Origin: Arachis hypogaea
Taxonomy: Eukaryota; Streptophyta; Magnoliopsida; Fabales; Fabaceae
Direction of reading: 5' to 3'
Assembly: GCF_003086295.3 (NCBI RefSeq)
Contig: NC_092040.1
Span: 7,440,001-7,504,000 of the forward strand
Length of the DNA stretch: 64,000 nt
Numbering within the stretch: position 1 is the first letter of the stretch; each line of letters starts with the position of its first letter. This document shows, one piece after another, positions 48,453 to 59,412 of the stretch. The position numbers and the translations under genes are program-made. The notes under the pieces are model-generated. The model worked only from the letters and a program-made list of their open reading frames with translations, was not told the origin of the DNA and made no database searches.

Positions 48453-49131
48453 CCCTATTTTTTATCGGATTTTAAATTTAATTTGAAATTTTTTAAAAAC
48501 ATTAGAATAAACTAGATGAAATTAATATATATTTATATAATTTTGAAATTTTCACATAATAAATTAATAAAATTTTATTTCTAAAGATTAAATTAATAAA
48601 TATTAGATAATATTTATATCAAAATAAATTTTAAAAAATAAAATCACATAATATAAAAAATTTAATTAAATTATAAAAACATAACATTTTATTACTAATT
48701 TTACTTTAATATATATTTTGTTATATAATATAATTTCCAATCAAATTGAAACAATCAAATTATTTAATCTGAATTTAGTTTAAAATTATGTCAAAATAAA
48801 AATATAAATCCAAATCCGAAAAAATGTACTTTACTACCGAGGGAAACCGGGATCTTACCCGTAGCTGGAAATATTAATATGCTTAGACCCTCAACTAAGA
48901 CAATCACTCTTTTTCTCTCACTTAAAGACTTAGGCACGAAGAAGAAAAATCAGTACCTTTCAAGAGTTAGCCGTATAAGATACCAAAAACTGAAAAAAGT
49001 ATGTGGACTCTCTTTATTCCCTATGATTTACACGGCACTCCCAGTAGATAAAATTGCCAAAGATTTCAACGCACGTCTAAATCAAATGTTTAGTGGAACA
49101 TAGAGTTGTTTATATATAGAGTAATGCTGCA

Positions 49132-49275
49132 TGTACATTAAAACTAGGTATTAAAATCAGTTATTAGTATAAAATATATGTTGAAATATAAATATATATT
49201 AAAAATAAATTAAATTATATATATTTATATATAAATATATTGATGATTGATTTTAATGGCTAATTTTAATGTACA
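49132..49275. repeat. Fold-back MITE, 144 bp
   Basis: It starts TGTACATTAAAACTAG and ends CTAATTTTAATGTACA. The inverted repeats extend through almost the whole length (shared ATTAAAATCA and TATTTATATATA words). I recall many similar short elements in Arachis DNA. Confidence 0.65.
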
Positions 49276-49749
49276 AATAATATTTTTATTTTATATAATA
49301 TAAAAAATTTTAAATATACCAAATAATGTATTCTAATAATTTTAACTGTTAATTTCAATAATAAAAAATATATACAATATATATTAATTAAAATTAATTA
49401 ATAAAATTATTAGAATATTAATTTTTTGGATACTTTTAAATTTTTTTTTAATATATCTACTCTTTTTTTGTTTTTGGGAGGGGGAGTTTTTTTTGTATTC
49501 TGACCCACAAGTTAAACTTACGAAATATGGATACTTTGTTGAATTATCGTGTCTGTGTGTTAGACACATTTTGGACACAATATTTATCGATATTCGTCTG
49601 ACATGCGTGTTTGGTGTGTCCAATCGTGTTTTAATAAAAAATAAAAAAAATTATGGACATGCTTGAACACACTTAAATACCATCACATGTCAGCATATCT
49701 AATTTTATTCTTAATATATATTCTTAAAAAAAATTTAGATATAATATAT

Positions 49750-49825
49750 GCCAATGAGTTATAGCTCAAATGGTATAATCTTCCTATATTTATTTAAGAG
49801 GTTGCGGGTTTGAGTCTTTTTATTT
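49750..49825 (+). repeat. tRNA-derived SINE fragment
   Basis: TGAGTTATAGCTCAAATGG resembles a pol III A box. GAGGTTGCGGGTTTGAGTC, 35 bp further on, resembles a B box. A T-rich stretch follows. It does not fold as an intact tRNA and no anticodon stem is convincing. Confidence 0.5.
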
Positions 49826-50458
49826 TTGGTAAAAAAAATTAGATATAATATATATTATTATTTATTAAAACAAAAAATATTTTAAATACTTAATATAATT
49901 AAAATAAGACATTAAAAATAATTAAAAAAATTAATTTATATTTTAATATCAATAAAATATTAAAATATTATTACAATTTACCTAAAAAAATACTTTATAT
50001 TTTATATGTATGAATGTCCTCATGTCTTATAAAATTTTAAAATTTGCATATCAACGTATTTCGTATTATATTGTATGCCGTGTTCCTCAGGGTCTATGCA
50101 TCATAGAGTTAAACATATCTAAAAACAAATAAGATTCAATTTACAAAAAATCTACTCTCATTTTGTATTTTTATGGATTGACTTTTACTTAAAATCTCAA
50201 TTATTCCTACGAACGTATTCATAATTTAATTTATAATTTTAACAACTCCTAGACAAAAGAAAGAATAACTATCCATTAGTAAAAGTTACAAGAGTGATTA
50301 TTAAGCCATTATTTCTATTATTAAATAGTGGATGCTACGATAAAGTTGTCAATTTCAATTTTTTGTAAAGATATTTTTTATCTTGTGGTTGTGCTTGATT
50401 TAAAAGTGTATTATTAAAAGTGCTGCTTAAAGAGAAAGTGTTACTCTTAATCATTAAC

Positions 50459-50474
50459 TTGGCTCTAATACCAA
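50459..50474 (-). other. Pararetroviral primer-binding site (Met-tRNA type)
   Basis: The minus strand reads TTGGTATTAGAGCCAA, one base from the caulimovirid consensus TGGTATCAGAGC. It lies at the end of the recognisable viral sequence. Confidence 0.7.
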
Positions 50475-50794
50475 TTTTTTCAAAATTTCTACTAACTCTT
50501 CAAATAAGTTTATAATTTGTATAAATTCAATAATTTGCAACTTCATAATTTAGAGTATTTAACCATTTCTATAATTTCTCTTGTATTTGTTAAATGATTA
50601 TTTATTACTAGTTCTTTATGTATTCTGATTTTATAGTTTTTTATTTCTGTTCTAAAATCTTTTATTTGTTTATAATTTCTTAAATCCTTAAAAACTTCTT
50701 TTATTTTTACACTTTCTCTTGTTAATTATCTTTTCAATTTCCTTCTCCACCTTTTCTTTTAACCGTTTGAATCGTAATATGATTTTTCAGATAT

Positions 50795-50986
50795 TTATAA
50801 ATTGTCTAGATTTAATTTTAACTTATTTATATTTATTCTTATTTCTATCCTTTTTATTATAAGGTCATCAATTTCGATCTGTAAATTGTTTAATTCTCTT
50901 TTATACTCCTCTATTTTATTTTTTAATTTTTTCGCCCTTTTCCTTTTTATTTTATTTTCTGGTTTTCTAATCTTTGTATGTCTCAT
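50795..50986 (-). CDS. Small ORF of the endogenous pararetrovirus
   Basis: 63 aa, Lys/Glu/Asn-rich, predicted coiled coil, no recognised domain. It lies between the upstream small ORF and the primer site and could be a remnant of an accessory gene. Confidence 0.45.
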   Translation of the reverse strand: MRHTKIRKPENKIKRKRAKKLKNKIEEYKRELNNLQIEIDDLIIKRIEIRININKLKLNLDNL

Positions 50987-51037
50987 AAATTAGGTAATCT
51001 TATTATAACTCCTAAAATAGTTTTTGTTTATCATTAT

Positions 51038-51274
51038 TTATTTTAGAATTTCTGCAAATTCTATCATTGATTCATCACTATTTTTCAGAGATTCTATTAA
51101 TTTTTCTAGCTCTTCAACTTCTTTTTTTAACTTGTTATAGATTATTTTTAGAGCTTTAAATGCTCTTTGATTTATTTCAGAAAACTGCAAATAATTCAAA
51201 CGATTTTGTCTTTCAAAAAGCTCTTGTTTCTTATCTTGACAAGTTACATATATTTCTTTCTTATTTATTGTCAT
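51038..51274 (-). CDS. Small ORF after the movement protein
   Basis: 78 aa, charged and probably helical. Its ATG overlaps the movement-protein stop in an ATGA arrangement, typical of polycistronic caulimovirid RNA translated by reinitiation. No domain recognised; the position corresponds to a soymovirus ORF Ib-like gene. Confidence 0.6.
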   Translation of the reverse strand: MTINKKEIYVTCQDKKQELFERQNRLNYLQFSEINQRAFKALKIIYNKLKKEVEELEKLIESLKNSDESMIEFAEILK

Positions 51275-52188
51275 AATTTAGTATTTAGGATTTCATTTAA
51301 TTTTTTGACCTTTTTTGTTAATTCTTTTATTTCAGAGTTTTCTTCTTTAATTTTTAATTTAGATAAACTTAAAGGACTATTGATTTTAGATTCTCTTATT
51401 TGAAAATTTGATGAAACCGATCTTTTTGATGGTTCTTTTAATAATAGAACTGGGTTTTCAATAGTTTTATATTTTGGTATTTCTGTTTTTACAATTTTCT
51501 GAAATAATTCATCAACATAAATTCTTTCTCTATTTTTAAATATTATACTATGATGACTATTCGTTAAAGCATAATTTATTGCATATGTAATTGAAAATGG
51601 TTCATCATCTTGTTCCATTAAACTTTTTCTATGAAATTTATAAGTTAAACTTATAGATCTACCAAGATTTTCGGTTGATAGAGGTATGACATATCCAAGA
51701 TGGGCATTAAATTTAACATTTACATTTGCCAAATTTCCATGAACAATTCCAATTATTTGATCTATTGGGTCATCAGTAATTCTTTTATCACAGATTGCTA
51801 AACTTATTGGTGAATTAATTCCTTTCATATATGTAGATTTAATTAAAACTTGTATAATACTAATATGAATCCATCCAATTTTAGATCTTTTCTGTTGATC
51901 CTTAATTTTCTCAATATGTATACTTAATTCTTCATCATTTATCAAGGCTATTTCAAGTTCTCCATTAGCAGATTTTATTTTTACAGGGGCTTCAAGTTGA
52001 ATTTTTCCATAGTATATTATATTTTTTCTATTAAAAACTTCTTTTAAAAGACTTTGTTTATTAAAATTTTCATTTGATTTGAGATTTAGTTCTGTTTTTA
52101 GAACAGCCTGTTTTTCATTATCTAATAAAGCAGTTAATCTATAATAATCAGATTCTTCCGTTAATTCTAAGCTTTCCAAATAATTCAT
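51271..52188 (-). CDS. Movement protein (30K superfamily) of the endogenous pararetrovirus
   Basis: A single open frame of 305 aa without internal stops. The central region has the hydrophobic strands and conserved Asp (LAICDKRI) of caulimovirid 30K movement proteins, which line plasmodesmata to allow cell-to-cell spread. The C-terminal 40 residues form a coiled coil, as in related proteins that contact the capsid-associated factor. It is the first ORF after the promoter, with a leader of about 240 nt. Openness may reflect chance or recent insertion; expression is unknown. Confidence 0.82.
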   Translation of the reverse strand: MNYLESLELTEESDYYRLTALLDNEKQAVLKTELNLKSNENFNKQSLLKEVFNRKNIIYYGKIQLEAPVKIKSANGELEIALINDEELSIHIEKIKDQQKRSKIGWIHISIIQVLIKSTYMKGINSPISLAICDKRITDDPIDQIIGIVHGNLANVNVKFNAHLGYVIPLSTENLGRSISLTYKFHRKSLMEQDDEPFSITYAINYALTNSHHSIIFKNRERIYVDELFQKIVKTEIPKYKTIENPVLLLKEPSKRSVSSNFQIRESKINSPLSLSKLKIKEENSEIKELTKKVKKLNEILNTKL

Positions 52189-52235
52189 AATTAAGAGATT
52201 AGGATAAAGGCATACCTTTCTGGAGAAAAACTTCC

Positions 52236-52241
52236 TTTATT
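52236..52241 (-). terminator. Poly(A) signal of the pararetrovirus
   Basis: AATAAA on the minus strand lies about 190 nt downstream of the expected start site. This spacing would give the short terminal redundancy typical of caulimovirid genomic RNA. Confidence 0.6.
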
Positions 52242-52456
52242 TAGTATATTTTACATAAGATGTTTTTATCTCCAGAGGGGAGATTATAGATATTAACTCC
52301 AGAGGAGAGTTTTAAAACTATTTTTTCCTAAGGGAATTCTTTTGTCAGACTACAGAATCGCCTCGATAGCTTCCTCCTTGCTCTCCTAGCATATGAGTAC
52401 TCTTAGCCTTCTGCTTTCTGTTTTCTGATACTTCTTCTACAATTGCCTAAGCAATC

Positions 52457-52526
52457 TATTTATAATGGTTGGGTCTGATGGACAATTCCCATCCTTACCC
52501 TTCTTATGACGTCATTGCTTACGTCA
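52457..52526 (-). promoter_or_regulatory. 35S-type promoter with as-1-like element and TATA box
   Basis: Minus strand: TGACGTAAGCAATGACGTCA at 52526-52507 has two TGACG words at 12-bp phase, as in the as-1 element of caulimovirus promoters. TATAAATA follows at 52464-52457, about 43 bp downstream. A further TGACGTAAGCGC lies near 52585. The expected transcript start is near 52430. Confidence 0.8.
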
Positions 52527-52586
52527 TTGTTTATTATCTTGCACCAGCTACATTGTTGGTGCTCTATGACCTAAGCGCTTACGTCA

Positions 52587-54358
52587 TTATGCAATAATGT
52601 TGAGGGATGCTTCAGATGCACTGTCCTCTTCTTTTATCATGTGGGTGGATGCACTGTCCTCTTCTTTTATCATGTGGGTAGATTCCATTTCATTATTGCT
52701 TCCTTCAGATATTTTCGAGACACATAGCTGGCACTTGTGGTCTTCTCTGTCTTTTATCAAATAGCAGAGATTCCTTTTTATCCCTTCAGGGAGTTTTTCT
52801 AAGAGTCCGGATAGATTATAGAATGCAGATTCAAATTCCACCAAGAGTCTCATCTCTCTTTCTTCAATTTCATTTCTTTTACTGGACACAAGCAGAGTAT
52901 TTCTGCTTTTATAATTAATTCTTGTGTGAGATTCCCTTGTTATTTTTTGAGTTCTTTCAAAAACCCTTGCTAATGCGCTGGCTAGTCTTCCTTCATAACT
53001 GTAGATTGCTAAATCTTGAATTTGATTAATTGGTTGAAAGTTTCCTGGGAAGACAGACATGAATATTACTTGGTGTGCTGGAACTAAGCACTCTTCTTCT
53101 TCATTAAAAATAGGTTGACTATTTGTAAATTTTAGGGATATATCCATTGGATTTACATTGTCAATCATATTTTTAAATCTCTTTACTGCATCAATGAATC
53201 CTGCAGGAAACTCACTAATAATTTTTAGATCATTAAAAATTAAAACTGTATCAATTAATCCATACTGAAAAAATTGATAAGTGTCAGATGGGAAAGCCTA
53301 TGGAAAAATAACCAGCTTTGTTAGCTGTTCTTTGGCAATAGGATAGTATCCCAAACTTGCCCTTTTTTCTTCAGTCCAATTTAGGACTATATTAAGGGTT
53401 TCTCTGAGATTTGATCTACAGACCCTTTTCTTTTCTTTGATTTCAGCTCTTGTAGGAATGTTTCTTATTATTCCTGTTCTCTGTGCTTGAATCAGAGCTT
53501 TTTCTGCTCTTTTTAGGGTTTGTTCTAGATGAAGAGTTTCATATTCCCTGAAGGATTCTTTTGCCTCTTCTAGTGTTGAAAATCCTCCTTTATGAATTGT
53601 TTCGAGGGTTACCTGAAACTGGAGGTCGATCTCGGATGAGATCTTCTGTACTGGTCGGTGCTAATATGTCCGCCTGGTGGGAGACGGCCGGAGCTGTTGT
53701 GACCGACTTGTTGGACTTGGTGGTGGTGCTGATTCCTTTGTCCCCGGAGGGTGGGGGTGCCTGCAAGGGACTCCGATGCTTAAGTTAGCAAGGGTATTAA
53801 GCAGGTATTGAGTAGAATCAGAGTATATGTTATACCTGGGTGCTCCAATGTATTTATAATGGTGAGAAGTGACCTTTCTAGATAAGATAAGTTAGTTATC
53901 TTATCTTATCTTATCTTTAGGTGAGGTCAGCTTATCTTCAACGGAACCGCCTTTATCTCTGTAGGCTGGGATTGCCTCTGGATTTAGGTCGTGTTCCTCT
54001 ATTTGGGCCCTTTATTGGGCTTTCCTGTCGATTTGGCCAAGCTCTTTTGAGAAGAGGTCGGATAGTCTGACCTGAAGAGGTCGGTCGCCTTGTCGCTAAA
54101 CATCCCGGGTCGGTCAGCTCGACCCAGGGTATGAACATGAACTATCTTTGATTGATGTGTAAATGGTGCTGCTTTTTCCCAGGCATCATATACTCCTTTC
54201 ATGGGGCCATTATAAATCACATAATATTTTTTTTCTTGTGTGGATCTTTTAATAATTTCAGCAATTGTTTTATTTTCTGAAATTTTTTCTTCACCTGGTT
54301 TGTCCACTATGCTTAGCTGGCTGAACTCTGATGGTTTTGCTTGTTGTGTTGACTTCAT
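52587..54358 (-). pseudogene. Viroplasmin/translational transactivator gene, interrupted
   Basis: The N-terminal part (54358-54138) contains the viroplasmin domain, recognisable by YYVIYNGPMKGVYDAWEKA. A solo LTR interrupts it at 53620-54137. The rest continues to 52587 with a TAG at 53298-53300. The family forms cytoplasmic inclusion bodies and enables reinitiation on polycistronic viral RNA. Near the C-terminus a 33-bp tandem duplication (about 52614-52679) repeats THMIKEEDSAS. The C-terminal CxxC-like pair (CQLC) precedes this repeat. Not functional as it stands. Confidence 0.78.
53620..54137 (-). repeat. Solo LTR of a Tat element inside the pararetrovirus
   Basis: The 518-bp sequence ends ATGAACA on the plus strand and shares blocks with the LTR at 19253-19775 (GCTTAAGT.AGCAAGGGT, GTATTTATA.TGGTGA, TTGGGCTTT-type words) in the same orientation. 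No internal region is present. Flanks are TGAAAC on the left and TGAAC on the right, a near-perfect 5-bp duplication. Confidence 0.82.
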
Positions 54359-54489
54359 TGCTTCAATGGCTTTCTTGAGGGATTAGATCTGTGCCCTTAT
54401 TTGCAGACAATACTTGCATTCTTCGAGTTCTTGCTGATATTTTTGAATTTCTTGATTTAATGCGTTGTAGACGAACTCCATTCTTTTGT

Positions 54490-56453
54490 CAATGTATCTG
54501 CAATAATATTTTTGTCACCCTTAATATATTCAATTTTTATTGGATATTGTAAAAAAAATAATTGCCATCTTATCAATCGCCCATGATTATAATCAACTTT
54601 TAAATTGTATCGAATGAAACCTGTTAGGTAACTTGAGTCTGTCCTTAATGTAAATTCTTTGGGTAATAAATCAATTTTCCATTTTTTAAAGAGATTTAAT
54701 TGCTGCTAGAGTTTCCTTTTCATGAGTTGTATATCTCTGTTCTGTTGGAGTAAAAGTCCCTGAAATATACCTACAAAGTAATTCCTTTGGGGAATATTTA
54801 GAATCTAGTGATTCTTTTTCTTGTTCCAAACTTTTTATAGCTTTCTTAGCTTTTAGACATCCTGACCAGGTTATGTCTGAAGCATCTGTTTCTACTATTA
54901 AGTAGTCATTTTCTATTGGAATATAGAGTTCCGGAAGCTTTTCACATAATTTTTTGATCCTTTGAATTTGCATACTATCTTTTTCTTCCCATTTCCATTA
55001 TTTTTTAGTACTTATTTTTGGAAATAAGTTTTTTGTGTATTCTGTTATATTCTTTAAAAATCTTTGATCAGAAATATAATTTATACACCCTAAAAATCTT
55101 TGTAATTGTTTTCTATCTTCTATTTTATTAGGAAATAAATTTATCTTTTCTAAAATATTTGGTTGAAGTTTTAGCTTTCCCTGAGTGGATAAAACTAACC
55201 CAAGAAACTCTATTTCTTGTCTTGCAATTTTTGCTTTTTTTTTGCTAAGAACTAATCCTTTTTCTTTACATCTTTCTAAAACTATTAATAATTTTTGAAG
55301 ATGATCTTCTTTATCCTGTTTTGTAAAAATTAATATATCATCAATGTAAACTAAAATAAATTCATTTAATTCTTTTAGATTTTCTTCCATAAATCTTTGA
55401 TAGATACCTGGGGCTTGTTTTAATCCGAATGGTAAAACATTCCATTCATAGAGCAACACACTTGTTGATTCTTTTGTTGGGCAAGTAAAAGCAGTTAATT
55501 TCTTTGTTTCTTCATCTAAACGAAGTTGCCAATATCCTGATTTTGCATCAAGAGATGAAAACCAAGTTGTTCCCTTGATTTTTTCTAAAATAGAATCTTT
55601 TCTAGGAAGTTTATGAGAATCACCAACAGTTGCTTCATTCATTTTCTTATAATTTATTACCATTCTTCGTTTTCCTCTTTTAATTTCATTATTGTTCTCG
55701 ACGTAAAAGGCTGGAGCCGCATGAGGACTTTTGCTTAATCTTATAATTCCTTTCTCCAAAAGATCTTTGCATTCTAATGAGAACTCTTCTCTATCTCTTG
55801 CGGAATAAGGAATTTTATTTGGAACATTTATTTCTTTTGTAGGATCTTTTAATTTAATGCTTACTAATTCCTTATTTGTATTTTTAATATCTAAAGGATT
55901 TTCAGCGCAAACTTCATCCAAAAGTTCTTCTATCTTTATTTCAAGATTATTTGTTGGGATATTTATCTGAAAATATAAATTCAAATAGCATATTTCTAAT
56001 ATAGAAAATATTTTAAATTTTAAAATCTTATCTATAGTAGTAGTTGGTCTTTATACGTTTTGATTTTTGATTTATTGAAGAATCGTGTGGAGCTTTTAAA
56101 ACTATATATGTTAATTCTTGAATGAAAGGATGATATAGTTTTAAGAAGTTATTTCCTATGATAAAATCCATCTCAGAATCTATCATATATATGGATGGAA
56201 CAATAAACCTATAATTTTGAATAAATATTTCAACCATTTCTGCTTTTTGGTCAATTTTATGTATTGATTTGTCAGCTATTCTAACTCTTAATGGTTTCTT
56301 TAATTTTTTCCAATCAAGTTTTATATTTGTATTAGCAAAGCATTGTGTTGCTCCAGTATCTATGAAAGCATTTATAAACTTTTCTGTTATTTTTATAGTA
56401 ATAAATGTGGCATTATTGCTCAGTCTCTGAGTCTGTTTCTGAGACATATTCAA
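54490..56453 (-). pseudogene. Pararetroviral protease-RT-RNase H polyprotein, decayed
   Basis: The frame opens at 56453, overlapping the capsid end by 41 bp as is usual in this family. The protease active site is FIDTGATQCF. After a frame change near 56000 the RT follows, with WFSSLDAKSGYWQL and the YIDD box (LVYIDDILIFTK). A TAA at 54998-55000 and a stop plus frame change near 54686 break the RNase H, whose later catalytic blocks survive in another frame (RTDSSYL, then ADTLT) to about 54490. Copying of pregenomic RNA was its role. Confidence 0.88.
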
Positions 56454-57759
56454 AAATATAGTCTAAGTTATCATCTGATTCTTCTAATGGTTCCATGAAA
56501 CAAGACTTAGAAATTTCTAATTGTTTGGTAAGGTCTTTTTTATATTTCTTTTTTGGACATTCATTTGCATAGTGTCCTTCTTCTTGGCAATACCAACACT
56601 TGTAATTTTCTTTTTTATTTGGGCAGTAGTTATTTTTTTGTTTTTTATTATTATTTCTTTTTCTAAAATACCTCTTTTTTCTCCAGTTTGGATAGTATTT
56701 TCTTTTTCTAAATTGATATTTTCTTTTTCTTTGAAAATTTTTATTAAGACCATATTTTTGAGGTATTTCTTCATTATCCTGACAGCAAATTCTAATTATA
56801 TTTTCAAATCTTTTTTGAGTTGCTTCTTGCATACTACGTTCTTTTATTTCCTCTCTTATTGCAGAAGTTGCTCTGCCAAAATTATTTTCAATTGTTCCTC
56901 TATTTATTTCTCTTATAAATCTTTCCATTATAAATTCATTAGTAGGCTATGGAAGTTTTGTTATATACATACTAAGATAATGGTTTTTATCTTCTTCTTT
57001 TAGTTTATAATAATGTATTCTGTATTCACATATGTAAGATTCCACATTACATAAATCATATATTTAAATATTAGCTAAATGATTTTTTGCTTCTTGATAT
57101 TCTTTGTTATAGACTTCTTGTCTATGATCTATAATATTTTTTCCAAAAAATTCTTTATACAGAATCATCATTATATGTAATATCTTATCGTAAACTGTTG
57201 TTTTTGTCGCTAATTCTTCTATTATTTGGTTTTCTATTGATGTCATATAATCTCTTACAGTTCCTTTAGTATGAAACCCTATATAATTCCAGATATCTCC
57301 TCCAGATAATTCACTAAGTTTTGGATTAGTAAAGGCTTCTAATAAGAAGGAATTCAACCAGTTCTCGAAAATTTCTTTTTCATTCATTTTACAGTCTAAA
57401 TCAAGCATTCTTTCCCCTTCAGTTTTCTGGATTTTAGGAATGTATTTTGATGGTATTTTTGTATACTTTGAATTTTTATTTATAAATCCTTTTTTAAAAG
57501 CATAATTTTCAAAACCTGTTTCCCATTTAAATTGAGATTGATTATCCTTGGATGTTCCAGCTTCATTTTTTACTTGTATTGGAACTACTGGTTCTTCATC
57601 ACTTGAATAATCTAGGATGTGTTCTTCATTTTCTATATTTTCAGAATTTACTAATTCTTCTTCTATTTGAAATTCTTGTTCCATAATATTATTTTCTTGA
57701 GCCATTTTTAATTGTTTAAAAAGCATTGTAACTTCTTCTAATTTTTCATTAATGTTCAT
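56413..57759 (-). pseudogene. Pararetroviral capsid protein, interrupted
   Basis: The first block (57759-57064) has an acidic N-terminus and the capsid core (EGERMLDLDCKMNE, FENWLNSFLLEAF). Stops and a frame change lie at 57063-56929. The second block (56928-56413) carries a Lys/Arg-rich region and the zinc knuckle CWYCQEEGHYANEC, then an acidic tail. This matches caulimovirid capsids, which package the DNA genome. Confidence 0.87.
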
Positions 57760-58057
57760 AATTTTAATGGTGGTTTTACTTTTAGTTTTGTTATGTTGTC
57801 TATATTTTGAATTTTTCTTCTTTGGAATTTTCTTTCTGAAAATATTTATTTAATATTTGTTTAATTTCATTTATATTAGGTTCCTCTTTTTTCTTATTTC
57901 TTTGAAATTTTATAGATACTAATATTTCTTCAAGCATATCTACTATAGAATTTAATTGTGGGTTGAAAGTATGATAGAGATGTAGAGAATCATTTCCATA
58001 GTAGCAGCTTTTAGAAATCCATGTGAAATATAAGTTTTTTCAGGTTTTTGAAGTCTT

Positions 58058-58273
58058 TCAATAAAACTTATAGTAAACCAGCAAGTGCACTGGAAAAAAG
58101 TGTAAAAATAAAGATTTTAAAAAATAAAGATTTTGAGAAAAATCATTTTGTATTGATTTTAAGAATTCGGTGTCATTATAATTAACATTAGTTAAAATCA
58201 TTAGTTTTTGATCTATTAATTTTGATAATTTAATTATTTCTTCTCTTAAATCTTCTAATTTACTTTTTTCCAT
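58058..58273 (-). CDS. Small ORF upstream of capsid, possible virion-associated protein remnant
   Basis: 71 aa with a charged helical N-terminus and a hydrophobic end that looks frameshifted. Its position before the capsid suggests the virion-associated or aphid-factor-like ORF of caulimovirids; more fragments of similar composition lie in 57770-58057 with stops. Weak assignment. Confidence 0.4.
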   Translation of the reverse strand: MEKSKLEDLREEIIKLSKLIDQKLMILTNVNYNDTEFLKSIQNDFSQNLYFLKSLFLHFFPVHLLVYYKFY

Positions 58274-58300
58274 TAGGTGATGGTTTTCTTGTAAAGGGCT

Positions 58301-59320
58301 ACGGTTTTAAATGTTATGTAGTTAAAAGTGTGATTTAGAATATGTGGTTTAAATTTTGCCAGGTAGACATTTTTAGAAAAAGTTGTTTTTGATAACTTTA
58401 TGTGAGTGGTGCCTTTATTAAATACTTAATACTCCTCCAAAATTCTAGTACTTCTCAACTCATAATTTATAAATTTGCATTAAACCTTTATTAACTTTAA
58501 CTCTTATCTTTACTCAAAAGACATTAGACGGTCTCCTCACACCAGAAAAGACGTTTGACCCAACACTTTAAGGATGTGGACCTCACATCCAGGCCATAAT
58601 ACCCAAAACACCACTCATTGAGTTTTTTTGTTGTCTTGATCCACTCTTGGCTTAGAGAGAAATTGCCTGTGTGGCCGTGTATATGAATTTTTTTAATTTT
58701 TCCCTTCCACGGTTACAGTGACAATTCTTTCGAAGTCTACATTTTTTTTTTTCTTTGGGGGTATTGAGAAGCCTCCGCTTAATGGCAAACGATTAGGCAA
58801 TTAGTCACTAGATACCCTGGATGTCTAAATTTTTGGTGAAGAGTAAAACGAACAGATGGGCCATGCCCAAAGGCTAACCGCCAACAGACTGTTGGACAAG
58901 TTTTATAAGAAAACTGGCATTCTCAATTCTCAATATTATTAATTTTGGATATTAAAGTAGCCTGACCCGAAAAAAAAAAAAATAAGGACATCAAAGTGGT
59001 GTTCTGAATTTCTGATTATATCAAAATCTTACCCGTAATAAAAATAAAATAAAATTCTTACTCAGTTTTGGCTTTAGGTGCCGACCAATTGTGGTCCTTT
59101 TAAGTTTTGAGTTGTTATTTTGTGATCTGGTAGTAATCTTCTCATTTTTATATGGATACAGTGCATATGATGATTTTAATTTAAAATGTCACTATACCAA
59201 AAATTCGAAAACCATATCCAATCCAAATAATATCTTTGTTACTATTTGGACTTCATCAATTTAATCTAAGCTTTGAATTAAAGTTGATCTGATAGCATTT
59301 CTGACAATTTGAATTGAATT

Positions 59321-59363
<43 letters not shown>

Positions 59364-59376
59364 CATAATAATAATA

Positions 59377-59412
<36 letters not shown>

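Larger units (their letters stand above)
48453..50458. other. AT-rich intergenic region with MITE and SINE-like fragments
   Basis: No supportable gene. It contains a fold-back MITE (49132-49275) and a tRNA-like fragment (49750-49825). Confidence 0.6.
50459..58300 (-). mobile_element. Endogenous pararetrovirus (Caulimoviridae), nearly full length
   Basis: On the minus strand, in order: a small ORF, a capsid with zinc knuckle, protease-RT-RNase H, a viroplasmin/transactivator, an intergenic region with a 35S-type promoter, a movement protein, two small ORFs and a Met-tRNA-type primer site. About 7.8 kb corresponds to one whole genome. The order, with the primer site after the movement protein and a small ORF, resembles soymoviruses (the genus with soybean chlorotic mottle and peanut chlorotic streak viruses). 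Several genes carry stops or frameshifts and one LTR insertion, so this is a relic. The right end near 58300 is approximate. Confidence 0.9.

Noticed and set aside
49750..49825. Possible tRNA gene
   Set aside because: A- and B-box-like words exist, but there is no convincing cloverleaf or acceptor stem, so a SINE fragment is more likely.
53999..54358. Intact small viral ORF ending in TLGRADRPGMF
   Set aside because: The C-terminal third is encoded by the inserted solo LTR, so the ORF is an accidental fusion of viroplasmin and LTR sequence.
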